Below, in pieces: positions 1 through 13,190 of a stretch of DNA of 64,000 nucleotides. The stretch spans positions 22,125,765-22,189,764 of the forward strand of contig QVOM02000049.1 of the NCBI GenBank assembly GCA_003586115.2, given 5' to 3'. This DNA comes from Salvator merianae (taxonomy: Eukaryota > Chordata > Lepidosauria > Squamata > Teiidae). The stretch's first letter is position 1. The number at the start of each line of letters is the position of its first letter. The translations under genes and the position numbers were made by a program. The notes beneath the pieces were generated by a model. That model did not search any database, was not told the origin of the DNA, and was given only the letters and a program-made list of their open reading frames with translations.

Positions 1-457
1 ACCATTATACAGGTACAGTGTGCCACATTGCCCACTTCTGGGTCTTTTTTTTTGGTGAGGACTAGAAAGATCACACCCCCTACTAGCACACTGTGTCTGC
101 ATTGGTTGGTATAGTTCAGTCTAGGTAGCCCAAAATGGCTGTCTAGGCTGGGATAGTGGTAGACCTTTTTAAAAACTAAACCGTGCCAGGAGACATGCAG
201 ACAGACATACACTGTTATGGGCCAGTTTAGCAGGGGGATCCATTTCATTGGTGCACAAAATTGTGCCACTGAAATGGGTTCCCTAGGGGCTCTGAGGCTA
301 GGAACTTTCCAATGGCCATGCTCCAATGATCATGTGATCTTTGAGCTGGCACAGCGGCTGTCCTGGAACAGATGCCCAAATACAGACAGCGTCTCCCAGG
401 ACAATAGGAGTGGTCCACTGGACCAGTCCTGGAAAGGTAAGTGTGGAAATTCCCAAC
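1..457 (-). mobile_element. Family B non-autonomous DNA transposon (left part cut by window)
   Basis: Matches the copy at 43337-43854 in reverse orientation, including the shared core 'aaatgggt-ccct..ggctctgaggct' and the terminal GGTAAGTGTGGAAA at 435-448. It contains an open 92-codon stretch that is not protein-like. Confidence 0.6.
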
Positions 458-599
458 GTTTATCAAGCAGAAACCCACATACTATGACCCTGTAATTTGA
501 ACAAACGGAAGACTAGAAAAAAGGTTTACACCTGGAATGGTACAAAGAAGCAGAAAAAGAGAAAGAAAATGGATAGTATAGATTGATGGATCAAGGAGA

Positions 600-716
600 C
601 ACCTGGAATGACCTTGGAAGAGCTACGAGATTACTAGAAAGAGGTGAAAATGGCAAATATTTGTTCATGTGATCACCAGGAGTCAAATATGACTCGACTG
701 CACCTAACAACAAAAT
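600..716 (+). mobile_element. SINE / Bov-B-type 3' tail
   Basis: Carries 'gatcaccaggagtcaaatat' and 'gactcgactgcacctaacaa', the 3' tail common to squamate SINEs and Bov-B LINEs. No tRNA head is recognisable just upstream; 500-600 may be more of the LINE 3' end. Confidence 0.55.
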
Positions 717-1909
717 TAGCAACCCCAAAAATATAACATTGTACATATATCAAGTCATGCGGCTTTTCCTGTGGATGTCCTGTGATTTGACCCTAAGCCA
801 GAATCAATTAGGCTTTGAGTGGACAATACTGTTAGAGCCAAGAAATGGACTTTGAACGAAATATTTTGAAGTGCTTGAAGGGATAACAGTTTAGCACCCG
901 CAGGTGTTGGCATATTAGTTTGTTTCTCATAATCCTCTGCCAATGGCTACTATTTTTGATTATTTACGACATGCCAGGTGGAAATGCAATAATAGGTTAA
1001 TCAACTAAAATCTAGAAGGTCAATCGACTAGAATTATTCCAGCTACCAGGCCAAGCTTTTCTCTTTAGATATTTTTGGTGATATGAACTGATCTCCTAGT
1101 TATATGTACTCGTTAGTACAAGTGTCCTAGTACATGCCATAGAACAGTGGCATTTAAACAGCCACTATGCTTCTGGGTCTGTTGGAAACTCAGTTGCCTT
1201 TATATCCTGTCATACAGGGGGGGGAAATGCACAAGCTTATCTGCATGTTTATATCATTTTATTTGAGGAGAATTGGCAGTTGACACAGCAAGGGCACATA
1301 CATTGCTTTTGCGCTGGATATCTGTAAATGGAAGAGGAGATGGATAGTGTCCTTTGAGGCAAGAAGAGATGACAAGAATTCGAGAACAACACAGTAGATT
1401 ATTTCATTTGTTTGACTGGCTTCACCCATCAGCCATGTTGTTAAGAAACGAAAACCAAAATGACAGAGCTGCTGAGCAAATAACATATTTTTTAAAAATC
1501 ACGCATATACAACCAGACAACAACCCCGAATCTTAGGTAGCTCTCCATATCTACTGGCACTGTCAGTCTTTAGAGAATGTTCAGGCTGGCAGGTGACTTT
1601 GAATTAATTCTCTACAGCAGAAACACACTGGTAAAACAATCAGTTATATGAGAAACCTAAAAGCTAGGGCTGCTATACTCATGAACCCTGAAGTTCTATT
1701 TTGTCATTAACACTCTAGAAATTTGAAATTAACATTTCAACCTTTTTTCTTTTTCCTCTGCACTTTCTTCAGTGACTCAAAATTCTAGGGATAGTTTTGT
1801 GACATGGAATGCTGGAAGACTATACTATACTATTAATAGCCATTTCTTTGCAAGCCATACTGCAGAGGTTCTGAAGCTTTGGGCAAAGCACAACTGTGCT
1901 AAGAATTAA
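717..1909. other. No gene seen
   Basis: AT-rich sequence without recognisable exon or repeat. ORFs here are short and on opposite strands. Confidence 0.5.
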
Positions 1910-2457
1910 GGGCCTATCCACACAGTATGGGTTATCCCACACTGTGCTGTGCTGCTCCAGTCAAGCCTAGCTTTGGAGGCAGATGCCACTTCTGAGTGCC
2001 AGATGAAATGGCACTGGACATGCTATAGCAGTCCATGGCCAGTGTGGACTACTTCCTATTTTTGCAGTGTAGTCTCCAAGGCTCTGTCCTCTAGACTCTT
2101 GTCAGCACTTTGCCCACTGCACAGCCATCTTTGTCTCTTCTTGTGTCCCAGACCTGCCTGCTTGCTTTCCTCAGTGACCCAATGTTCCCCCTTGTTGTTG
2201 GTTAACTGGAATGCAGATGGCCAAGGCCTGAGAACCTTTGCTTGGAATGCTTATATACCTGAATGCTTGCAACTCCCCTTTGTATTCTGTTATTGCATAT
2301 AAAGTGAAGAACATGCTGCTTTACTTTTTTGCCTGTTTCCTGACCTTTTGGGCCTACGGCCTAAAGGTGGTAATCCTGACAACTGCTCTGTAATGCAGAT
2401 GGAGCAGTCCAGCTAGTCCTCTGGGTCAGTCTACTAGCCCAATGTGGACACAGCCTA
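1910..2457. mobile_element. Family L MITE-like element
   Basis: Ends are an imperfect inverted repeat: GGGCCTATCCACACA at the left and AATGTGGACACAGCC at the right. The interior is CT-rich with an open 117-codon frame that does not resemble a protein. No second full copy is in the window. Confidence 0.45.
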
Positions 2458-2836
2458 AGGCTCCAGGACAATTCCTAGATCCTTCTCAATTTTTTTGGCA
2501 GGTAAATAGGGTGATAATGAGATTTCAATTTTGTTAGTATTGTGACAGATTAACACAAATAAAATTGTCCAATGAAGAAAAAAACACTTTGAATGTTTTT
2601 TAAAAATGGAAAGCAGTATAAAAATGTCTTAAATAAATAAATAAAAATATGATTCACTAGCTTGAATTGATGAGAACTGCAATCTAAAACATTCTGAAAC
2701 CACAATAGAAAATTTCAGTTTGGCTAAGAACTTAAAGGCACATGTAGCCTCAGAGCTACAAGCTAGGGCTGCCAGGAATTCTCATGCTTCCAAAATTTAT
2801 AATGATATGCTGCACCATTTAAGCTACTTTTCACCA

Positions 2837-3030
2837 GTCTTGTCTGATCTCATAAGCCAAACAGGATCAGGCTTGGTTACTACCTGAACAGGAAACCACC
2901 TGGGAATAGCAAATGCTATAGGCTAAACTAGGATGTTGAAAATTATCCTGAAAGAATGCAATGTCCAACCAGTTCCATATTCATGCCAAGAAACATACAT
3001 GGATCTGTTCACATAGTCACCAAGAGTCAA
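2837..3030 (+). mobile_element. 5S rRNA-headed SINE
   Basis: Positions 2837-2925 follow the 3' two-thirds of vertebrate 5S rRNA: 'tctgatctcataagccaaac', 'aggatcaggcttggttacta', 'cacctgggaatagcaaatgc', 'tataggct'. The order is unbroken and about four of five bases match. The following 100 bp carry 'catgccaagaaacatacatg' and 'cacatagtcaccaagagtca', the tail of the tRNA-headed SINEs elsewhere in the window. It is a fused retroposon, not a working 5S gene: the 5' third is absent and many bases are changed. Confidence 0.75.
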
Positions 3031-3031
3031 G

Positions 3032-3284
3032 GGGTCTGTTTGCACTTGCCAGCATAGAACCTCTTCCACCTCTTGCAGTGTGGATGCTGGGCCGACCACT
3101 ATGACAGTGGCTATGGAAACATCTGGCTGCTGCCATGGCGACCGGGGACATAGCATGCGTCTGCATAGTCACAGCCACACCATGGCTCGCAGCATTTGCA
3201 CCTGATAGTGTTTGGGAGTGTCTGGAGACTCACGGTGCTAGTGAATGTACAGATGCTCACTGGCATATCAGTGCAAACAGGCCC
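3032..3284 (+). mobile_element. Family A copy A1 (internally shortened)
   Basis: Ends GGTCTGTTTGCACTT and GTGCAAACAGGCCC are inverted repeats. The centre has CATGGCGACCGG and the core 'cagcatttgcacct'. The two middle hairpins are missing. It directly abuts the SINE at 2837-3030. Confidence 0.7.
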
Positions 3285-3927
3285 AGTGCAAACAGGCTGT
3301 ACTCTGATGGCTTTTAAATGGGCCTGAAAGGCAGTGATGTTCCATTGTGTTTTTAACTGAGTAGCAAAGATGGCTTAGTTTTCATTTTATGAGGCGTCAT
3401 TTTAATGGTGAATGATGTCTTTAGAATAACAGGAAAATAATCAATTTTATATTGCTGCTTTAGATAGCTGTAACTTTCTGAGCTTACAGCAATATAATCT
3501 TCATGTGCGTATTGTCTTTTGCTAATAGGTTTTGCCCTGGGCAAGCACTCAATCAGGTATTGCTTCCGTTTAATTCTCCTCTCTTTTCCCTATAAACAAG
3601 ACAGTTCTGGAATCTCCTCTCTATTTTGGCCTTTCTGAGCCAGCAGAATGCTCAGATTGCTGTGGTTGTATTCTGATGGAAAAACTGGTGGCACTTTAGT
3701 GTATTTTTCAGAATGAATTTAAAACATTTATAAACTGACTTTCATCATACATCCGTATCAGTTCAGAAATGTAAGAAAATATGTACAATCCCTTATTCAA
3801 ACAAGAGGAAACAGGGCAGAGGGCTGGACATAACTTAGATGATGCCGAACTGCAGCATGCATAAAGAAGAAAGAGGGAGCAGGCTATATGTCTGAATGAC
3901 TTGGTGGGATGGGGAGGGGGCTACCTT

Positions 3928-4359
3928 AGGGCCTGTTCGCACTTTATAGCTTAGAATGGTAGAATTCTACTATTCTAAGCTGGAACAGACCCAGTGGTGC
4001 AGTGGCCATCTGCACTGCGAGGGCCGGAACAGCCTCGTACTGGTTTCCAGCACTCGCAGTGCGGATGCTGGCCCAACCACAATGACAGTGGCTTCAGAAT
4101 CATTCATCCCTTGCCATGGTGATCGCGAATGTGGCACGTGACTGCACCGCTGGAACTGCAGTCACATCATGCCGCGGCCTCACAGCATTTGCATCTGGAA
4201 ACAGGTGTGAACACTGCTGACAGGGGAGCAGTCCAGTTGCTCCTGGTCAAGCAGTGGGCAGCTTGTTCAGGAGTGTTCAGCAGCATCTGCAGATGCTCGC
4301 AGACACATGTGCTAGTGAGTGTGCAGACACTCACTAGCATGTCAGTGCAAACAGGCCCT
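3928..4359 (+). mobile_element. Family A copy A2 (complete)
   Basis: Best preserved reference copy. AGGGCCTGTTCGCACTT at the left pairs with GTGCAAACAGGCCCT at the right. A left hairpin (TAGAATGGTAGAATTCTAC...) and a right hairpin (GCTAGTGAGTGT..ACACTCACTAGC) lie just inside the ends. Confidence 0.8.
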
Positions 4360-4620
4360 GAATTTGTCCTCATAGGTCAGCCACTCCTGGTAAAAAAAGT
4401 TAATTCAGATTAAAGCAAAACAGAAAGCTCCCACTAAAAGCTGATTAAGTATCAAAGACCAATAAATATCTGAGTGCTTAAGAGATGTTTTGAGTAGATG
4501 CTGGTAACTTAATGCACCTGTACCTGCTCCATCTCCCAAGTCATTGCTTCTGCTTTATCACAATTGCGTGTTAAATTGAGGTTAAAATTAGGTTAAGGTG
4601 GGTTGCTAAAACGGTTATGT

Positions 4621-5200
4621 TTAAGGGTTTCCTTCCACCTGACTGCTTGGTATAAGGTGATATAAAATTTATTGCAGTCATATAGACACAGAAGAACATT
4701 CAGCAAATACATTGCAGAACAAAATATTGTGGAACAAAGGCAAGGCAGAAATAAGTTAAAATCCACAAGCATAACATTCCATTTAAGGACAGCAGGAGAT
4801 CCTTCAAGTCACTGATTGTTAAGGGTTTCCTTCCACCCACTGGTCTCTGTGTCTGTGCCCGCCCTGGGTCAGTGGATGACCAACCCAACAGGACGGCTAG
4901 AGTGCTCCATCTGCACAGGATGGGGCTTTGGGGAGGGCTAGAGTGTGAAAATTGGGTCATAGCCCACTCCAAGCATGGACTGCTTATAAGCAGTGCACAC
5001 AGTGGTCTAGCTGGTTTATGGGACCAGCAGCCAGGTACAGGCTGGGGGCAGGTATACTGCACCTGCAGCTCTTGCAAGCAGCGCCAAAAATGTGCTGGTT
5101 CTGGGCACCCAGCCAAAACAACCTCAACTGGCACTTTAGGAGCCAGGGAACTTTTGTTCCCAGCCCAAATTCAGTTCAAGTGCCAAACAGATGAAGTTTG
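4621..5200. repeat. GC-richer block flanked by a 19-bp direct repeat
   Basis: TTAAGGGTTTCCTTCCACC occurs at 4621-4639 and again at 4819-4837. The 4838-5200 part holds open frames on both strands (162 and 144 codons) with no recognisable domain. The origin is not clear; a repeat remnant is most likely. Confidence 0.35.
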
Positions 5201-6596
5201 CACTGTGTACCCAGAAGTAAATCTTGTTGAGATCACTTTATCTTACAGCCATTTAAGTAAGTGTAAAGAGCTAGAATTTAGATCTGAGTTAAATTCATGT
5301 TGCTATACTGGACCAAACCCAGCAATCATTAAATGTCACTCATTGTCTATATCATCATAAAAAATAAATTCAACACAGTTCAAAACATATTTCAAAAGTA
5401 CACATCATTTTTGAAACAGATGTAGCCCATGTATGAGAAGGTCTTTTAACTACAATGAATGAATTTCACAAGATACATACGCATTAGGTCAGGAAATTAG
5501 CTATAATAGCTGTAACTTTTGAAAGTTACTCACAGTAACCTACTGGAAGATAGATAGAATTCCATAGTGTGGTGGAAATGCTCTTGATCTAGCTTAGAGC
5601 TAATAAATCATTTTATAAATCAAAGCAGTGTCTTACAAAATACAGATCTCAGAATACATGATAAGCTTTCCTACCATCTGGAAATCAAGTCTTTCAACAG
5701 TTTGTTAAGTACAAATAAATGTCCTAAACCTAAGTCCTTCTCATTCTCTCCGATGCAGTAAACTGCATAGGTTTAGATACTTTAATCTTACGAGAAACCT
5801 AAGTTGAAAAGGCCCTTATAAAGTAAATGACTCTTTCTCATACCCACACATATATCAGTGCAGGGCTACACAAAACAGGAAAACTTTCAGTAACCATTTA
5901 ACTATAAAAGTCTCACTGATGTTGACTAGCCAAAAATTAGCTTTGTAAATTAGTGAAGCATCTAGAAACAGTTTGGGTAAGTAGCACAAAAGCATGCCTT
6001 CACCTTTTTCATAATCACTTTGATGACCCCTGATGGCCATAAGAACTACCATTAGCTTTCCCTGATTTCCTCACCAAGCTGTTGACCATCATATCATTGA
6101 TAATACTGTTTAGGGGCCATATCTACATGCAGAAGCTGAAAGCATCACTGCTGAAATGGTGCATCTTCAAGCTACTTTTTAAGGACTGCTACCTTGATGT
6201 GTTTGGGCTCTTCTACCTAGTGTGTCATTCAGGCACACTGACCTGAACAATGGCACCAAACGTTCCACATCCTCATGTGATTGTGCACATTGTCTAATTT
6301 TCTTCCTTTTTCATATCTGATGTTTCGTGTCGGTTTAGTTTTTCTAATCTCTCTTTGGAGACAGGTCATGTGCTACCTTTGTACTGTTTAGAATTATTAT
6401 ACTGGTGGAAACATATTCACTTTATGATACTGATGCAACTTAGTAGTTTATACCTGATGATTGTGGTTAGCTTGGCAATTTTGTTGTTTGTTAAAAGTTT
6501 GGAATAAGTTATTTATTGTGGTAATAACATCTTAGGGGGAAAAAAAGAAAAGAAAATTTGTTTCTGTAGTAAGCAAAAAGAAGAAGAAGTAAGGCT
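5201..6596. other. No gene seen
   Basis: AT-rich, apparently single-copy intronic or flanking sequence. A transposon-like end 'ggggccatatctacatgc' is at 6113, but no partner end was found. Confidence 0.5.
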
Positions 6597-7182
6597 GTAT
6601 CCAGACAAGAGTCAAAAACCATAATTATTTTGTGATTGTACCTGATTTGCCAGACACGATCACAGTGTTCCTGATACAGTCCCGGAATTTAGACCCGATT
6701 TACCAGGTTATCTTTATTCTGGTAAAATTAACTACGTTAGCACAATATCCTGTTATTCCATAATTGCAGCTCTGTCTCGATTAGTGCATGAGACATAACA
6801 ATGAGAGTTCGGCGTGGGCTGTTACTACCTGGAAATACTTCACATGATACTATTGGTCACCTGTACAAAGCAATGGGAGGGTTAGGTTCCCTGGAGCTCC
6901 AAATGCCAGGAACCTTCATTCTTGCCCTTCAGAGCATTTGGAGGCCCTCCAAACTGGCTCCAAAGCTGGCGTGAGCTTCAGAGGCAGTGTGGACTGACAC
7001 AGAATAGGCCGTCCCAATGTGGATGCCCTTGTTCTGCACCAGGAGCAATACATCCTAGCTTGGGATGGATTGTATATGCCAGGACAGGGTGGCGCACCCT
7101 GTACCAGTATGGCCTCCGTAAACACAGAAGCAGGGTAAAGCTCTTATGAGCTGTTTTTATTGCTATGTGTGAATGCAGGCTT
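6597..7182. mobile_element. Family D element (reference, without the E insertion)
   Basis: Begins GGCTGTATCCAGACAAG. Up to about 6795 it matches 27458-27806 in reverse, including 'acctgatttgccagacacga', 'gttcctgatacagtcccgga' and 'ggtaaaattaactacg'. It shows the uninterrupted site that in the other copy is filled by family E. The right end is possibly TGTGTGAATGCAGGCTTA near 7182. Confidence 0.6.
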
Positions 7183-7424
7183 AGCTTCACATCCACAGAT
7201 GGATAGATGGTATACGTGTTTGGATAAACTGCGCCCAATTCAAAACATACAGAAGACAGTTCTTCTGTAGATATGCAACCATCAAACACAAGAATTATCA
7301 GCAAGGACATCTGAATGCAAAATCAGACAGCATCAGTGTAGCTTAACTGAAATTTCCAAACATGATTCCCATAAATACAGATTAGAACTGTCAGATATCT
7401 GTTCAGAACTAGATAAAGCTTTGC

Positions 7425-7546
7425 CATGCCATTTTCTTGGCAAACCCAGGTGTGATCCGCCATCACCTTCTCCTGGAGATTGAATCTGTAGCCCTCTGCT
7501 TTCTAGGCAATAGCCGAACCACTAAACCATGACCACTTCTGAAGTT
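7425..7546 (-). mobile_element. tRNA-derived SINE, reverse strand
   Basis: On the minus strand it reads 'tggtttagtggttcggctat' (box A-like), 'ggctacagattcaatctcca' (decayed box B) and then 'gccaagaaaatggcatggca', the squamate SINE tail. Old and mutated. Confidence 0.65.
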
Positions 7547-9780
7547 TACTTAGATAATACAAATGGAATTATTTGAACACAGAAGGGTAAAATTATCTAA
7601 TATTATTATTCTATAATTTTTTTTTAACCCTCATCAGTGTGGGTGGAGCAGAAGTGGAAATTTTGATGTAGTTTTTATATGTAGTTTAAAAAAAAAAAAG
7701 TTTATTTAATACAATTTTTCAACTAAAGGACCTTCTCCAGGAAAAAATCTCTTCAGAAATCAGGCCAATACTATATACGGTTAGGCTGTCGGAATATTTC
7801 CAAGTGGGATATAAAACAACACCATCATCTACAAATTGCATAATTTTTCACCCATACTGATCATACAGCGGGGTGGAGCTGATGTGCAGAGAGTTAAAAA
7901 CAGGAGTTTCTGACTAGGTAAGTCAAGAAAAGAAATTACGAAAGGAAAAGATGAAGAGCTCGGAAAATAAAGTTAAGCCACAACAGTGCGACAGATCGCT
8001 AAGTAAGGTAGGTGCAATTCAGAATATTAAAGTCTCTCACCCCCGTAATGGCGGTAGTTTCATTACCGGAAAATTATGGAGGAATGGATTAATGAGTTAA
8101 TTATTTGGATGTGAAAACTGCTATGCCTGGAAAGCAAAAAAATATATTACTACCCTACGGATGTTATGCCATGCAAAAGGGAATATTTGCTATCCTTCTC
8201 TCCTGCAGCGTACCTATAAATAAAACAAATGTTTTAAAGACTGAGGCATGCCCAGGAAAGTATACGCATTCAGTATCATGTGTTTAGGAAGACAGTATGT
8301 TCAAATATGCCCAAATCCACAGACACTGCAAAGTCCCTTAAATAAGTGATTGACACCCAATTCATTTAAAATTTCTTTTGGTTTCCGGATCCCCTAGGTC
8401 ATTCAGTAGTCTTTAAGCTGCAAAGTTAATCCAATAGTGGAAATGCCTAGTTCTGGGCTGGCACGTTCTAACATGATACTCTGCACAAAAGGTTTAAATG
8501 ACTGCTTTTTATGACCAAGGAATAGAAGCCAATTTTATTAGCACAAACTATTTCAGCGTAGTATAGTTAAGGACAGATTTGCAGGGTCAGAAAAGCTAAG
8601 AATGTTGTATCCGAGAGTAATAATGCAGGTCAAATTTGTGTTGCAACTTGCAACCATCTTTTCCCAGAGTAACTTGATGCCTTGTGTTCTTAAAATGGAG
8701 GATGTTCTTGCTGCTTTGAGTCAGATTGCTACTTTTCCTGGGAAGCTGCTAATTTGATTTTGTAAAATATGCAACAAATTTTAGGAAGAAAACAGGGGCT
8801 TTGGAGGTTTCTTCTGTAAAAGGCACCGTAAGCATATTTAAAATAAATGAACTTTGAAAGTTTATTTGCATTTGAATTATAGCCATTGCTGTTTTTGAAA
8901 GTAAACAGACTACTTTACATTCATCTGAAACATAAACATCCCAGTCAGCACCTAGTGAAGATACACCCTTTTACTGAATTCTTTAGCTTAAGAAACCTTT
9001 CCCCTCATCCTAACTGGAGTTGTTGTAGATTTAGTTTAACTGCTCCTGGTTAGGATTTTAACTGTTTAATAGTTGGGACTTCATAATTTGCGGGTTGGTT
9101 TTACTTTAAGTCCTCAGAGGTCTTTAGTGAAGTGTAAGAGATGAATTTAAATAAATTAAAAATGATTGCTTAGCAGTTTCTGGTGTGTTATGGAGGCAAA
9201 CAAACTATAAAATTTCATTTGGTTTCCAGATTGGTTTCCAAAGTACAATTTAACATGGTCTGGTGTTATTTGATCTTGGCTGGTCTCTAAACCTGAATCC
9301 TGGTTGGGAAAATGAAGCATGTTGTTTCTCTCATTTGTTATAATGAGAATTTTTTTTTTGGGGGGGGGGGCATAAGTATATGAAATTCGCAAGCATAGTT
9401 AACTGCTTCTGATTGGATGTCATTGTTGTTAGATATGAGTGAATCAGGTCTGACTATGGGTCAGACGTGCTGGGGGTGACTGGCAGAAGTGGGTTAGGAC
9501 AAACCTCTTCTGGGGGAATGTCCAAAAATGTCTACCGCTGAACAACAGCTAATTTTCCTGATTAGGTAGTCATAATACCTGCCAAATTCCAGACAAATGG
9601 GCTGAGGTGCTTTTGTGCTGAGCATTGTCAGAAAATTGTTTCCTATCTCATTCAAAACAAATGGTTTATTTTGTTATTATTTGGCAATATTGCATGAAAT
9701 TTGCATTTGGAGGACATCAGCTGTTGAGAGCTCCACAAACAAGGGAAAAAAGAAGAGTTAGCTGTGCTCTTTTTTTATTG
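7547..9780. other. No gene seen
   Basis: Long AT-rich stretch with poly(A/T) runs and no repeat I could name. Positions 7890-8100 have a locally unusual composition and could be examined for cross-species conservation. Confidence 0.45.
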
Positions 9781-9889
9781 TTCTGAATGTCTGTGTGCGT
9801 AGTTATGCAGATACAAAGCCAGCAAGGGTGTGGTAGGTATTCAGTGTACTGCAGTGAGTGCCATATGCACAGAAATCTAACCTTTAGGC

Positions 9890-12800
9890 AGAGATACATG
9901 GAGCTCCTGGCACTCAGAGAATGAGCCTGATCCATTAAGCCCAAGGTAATTCAGCTGGAGCAGCTAAGAGGGGCAAGTGGGTGGTCACACGATAGCTGAG
10001 TTCCTCCCTCCTAGGATGACAGCTTTTTTGCTGTTACAGCAAATGTAGGACCTGGAGAAGGAGAACGTTAAGGGGAAGGAGAACATCCGTCTGAGGAAGA
10101 TGGAAGTTCTCCCTTAGAAGGGATTCATTCCTTAGAGGACAAACGGGTGACTACTTGCACTGAGGATTCTCCTTCAGGTGGACCAGGGCTTCGGATAGTG
10201 AGTAATTCAATCACTGGGCATGTAGATAGCTGGGTGTCTGGTGGGTGTGCAGACTGCACTGGTGATCTGCCTTCCTGTCCAACAGTGTGGATGGCCTGAA
10301 CCATCTAGATAGGCTGCTAGGTAGCGCTAGGGAGAAGTCAGTAGTTGCGGTGCATATGGACACCAATGACTTCCGAGAAATGCAGTTGGGAGATCCTGAA
10401 AGCTAAATTAGATTCCTAGGTAGAGTGCTGAAGATCAGGACTTCCAAGGTAGTTTTCTCTGGAATGCTTCCTGTTCCAACAGACAAGACCAGTTAGGCAG
10501 ACAGAGCTGGAATTTCTGAATATGTGGATGAGATATTGGTGCCAGGAGGAGGGATTCCTATTTGCTAGGCTTTGGAGAACTCTTTGGGAAGCTGCAAAAT
10601 ATGCTAGTGCTTAAAGCCAAAGGAAGAGCCACTTTTAAACTAATAGTGGATGATAGAATGAAGCGAAGAGCAGTTGGTTTGGGAACAGCCATTGCTCAGG
10701 TAAGGGGTTGAAAAGAATTACATCTGTTCTGTAGGGGAGAGATGGAAATAGACAATGATGTGTCAGCTGTTCAAAGAGACCAAGCCAACAGGGGGAAATG
10801 GCATAAGTCAAAAGGGTATAAAGAGGGATGCTGTTTACTGGTGTTTATATGCAAATGCCAGGAGTCTGTGCATCAATATGTGTGAACTGGAACACCTGGT
10901 CTTAGGAGAGATTGGACATAATAAAGGACATAACTGAAACCTGGTGGAAAGATGAAAACCAGTGGGATATAGTTATTCCTGGTTACAAACTCTATAGGAA
11001 AAATAAGGAAGGGTGCACTGAAGAAGTGTTGCCTTGTGCATAAAATACAACATTGAATTGCATGATCTCCAGATATCCAAATGGGCAGACCATTCCACAA
11101 AATAATTTGATACTGGGAGTAATATTGTCCTCCAAACCAAGGTGCTCAAGGAGACCTGGAGGTAAGGAAGTATCCCAAAGACCAGAATCCCAAAGAGGAG
11201 GCCTTGTAATAATGGAAGATTTCAGTTATCACATGCTGACTGCGTAAATGTTCAGTCAAATCATAGCAAAGAGGTAAAATCTTTAGGCTGTTTCTGCACT
11301 CACCTTGCTTGGAGCAGTTTAACTATTCCATTCCAGCCTGAATCAAGCACAGCAGGTTCCGTCCACATCTCAAGGACAGGGACACCATCCCTCCCAGGCC
11401 AACACCGGCAGCAATGCAGAGGCACCATAGCAGTTCCAGCCCACATAACTGACTCCCTGCCCGAGATACTGCCCACCCTGACCAGTGATTGGCCCAGGCT
11501 CCATCATTCATATACCATGTCTGGTGCACAAGTGCAGAGCTGAACACAACAGTCTTCGAAGGTAGCACACCTACCTCCATGCTGGGATTTTGAAAATGAT
11601 CTTCAAGGCTTGTATAAGCTTTGAAGAAGGGGCTGTGGCACCAAAGACTGGAACAGAACATTTGGGATAGTTATAATCCTCATCAAATAGGTCTACAGCT
11701 AAATCCAGAATAGGGACCTCTTGGGAAGGATGGTGCTGGACTGGGATGGTGCTAGTCCTATGTGAACAAAGTGTACCAGGCAGCTGCTGACCGAGTGCAG
11801 AAATGATCTTAGATACTGTAAATGATTGTATGCTGGAGAAGTTGGTTGTGGAAATTTATTTATTTTTTATTTAAGACATTTTTATAATGCTTTCCATTAA
11901 AAATTTTCAAAGCAGACTACAGAGCAATAAAACAAGGGTAGAAACAGCAGTTGAAACACATTAAAAATGATAATGGAAGAGATAATCCTGGACTTACTCC
12001 TAAGTGGCATCCAGGTCTTAGTGAGAGAAGTAAATGTAGTTGAACTTATGGGAATGTAGTTGAACTTATGGGAATAGCAACCATAATGAAATAAAATTCA
12101 ACATTCAGTTGAAAACTTGCAAAGCAAGTCCACCACAGTCATGTTTATCTCAAAAAAGGGAACTTCTCTAAACCGAGAAGAACGAGGGGAAAGAAACTCA
12201 AAGGGAAGACTGACACTCAAACTCTCTCCAGAAAGCTTAGCTGATACTAGATGCCACAATAATTGAGGCTTAGTTACAATATATTCATAAAAATAAGAGA
12301 TAATAAAGGCCAAGAAAAAGCCTGCATGGTTGATTAGCATTGCCAAGGAAATGATTAGGGACAAAAAAAATTCTTTAGAAATTGGAAGGCTTCTCCTAAT
12401 GAAGAAAATAGAAGGGAACACAAACTTTTATAGAAGAACTGCAAAAAGGGAGCAAGAGAAGTAAAAAGAAAATTTGAGAAGCATATTGCTAGATGTGTAA
12501 AGACAGATGACAATAAATTCTTCAAATACAGTAGAAGCAGGAATTTGGCCAAGGAAGCCATCAGTCTCTTGGATGATGAAGCCAAAGATGCACTAAAAGA
12601 AAAGAAGGAAGATCCCTGAGCCTTAGCTAAGAGACTCAGGAGAGGAGTCTGATGAACTTAGACGAACAGAGGTGGCAAGAGAAGAAATGGCATGCCTTAC
12701 TGACAAATTAAACATTAATAAATAACCAGGCCTTGATGACATCCACTTAGGAGTTCTTAAAGAATTTAAAGATGTACTTGCAAAACTTCTAACAAAAATA

Positions 12801-13190
12801 TGCAAGTTTTCACGATGCTTGGCTTCCAATGCTGAGGACTGGAAAATAGTGAACATCAATCCAATTTTTTTTAAAAAAGGGAAACCAGGAAATCATAGGG
12901 CTGTCGGCTGAATGTTTGTTCTGGACAGGATAGTAGAAATGATTAATAAATATAAAATTACCAAGCATTTAGAGGTGCAGGCCTCGCTCAGAGATAACTA
13001 AAATGTCTTTTGTAAGGGAAAGTGCTATTAACTAGTCTTTTAGAATGTTTTGAGTTTTTTAATCAACATGTGGATAACTATGATCCAGTAGACATCATCT
13101 TGAATAAACTCATCAGTCGTGGAATAAGAGGACAGGTCATGTCCTGGATTGGTAACTGGCTAAAGAATAGGAAACAGACCCTCACGTGAT
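9890..13190 (+). mobile_element. Decayed CR1/L3-type LINE, copy 1
   Basis: The left part (9895-9960) matches the ORF1 end of the second LINE copy ('gagctcctggcactcagaga'). Endonuclease remnants at 10820-11040 give ANARSL..CELEHL and TWWKDENQWDIVIPGYKLYR in broken frames. Reverse transcriptase remnants lie at 12700-12890 (PGLDDIHLGVLKE, EDWKIVNINPIF) and 13095-13185 (ISRGIRGQVMSWIGNWLKNR). Many stops and frameshifts; no 3' end. A family B element (11285-11811) and a simple AT-rich insert (about 11851-11965) interrupt it. Confidence 0.8.
11285..11811. mobile_element. Family B copy inside CR1/L3 copy 1
   Basis: Left end AGGCTGTTTCTGCACTCACC; right end GAGTGCAGAAATGATCTTAG is its imperfect inverse. 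LINE sequence stops at 11284 and resumes at 11812, as judged from the order of CR1 segments. Confidence 0.6.

Noticed and set aside
2837..2925. Functional 5S rRNA gene
   Set aside because: The 5' third is missing, many positions are changed and a SINE tail follows.
4872..5360. 162-codon open frame on the plus strand with an overlapping 144-codon minus frame
   Set aside because: No start context, splice signals or domain; GC-richer repeat-like block, so open frames are expected by chance.
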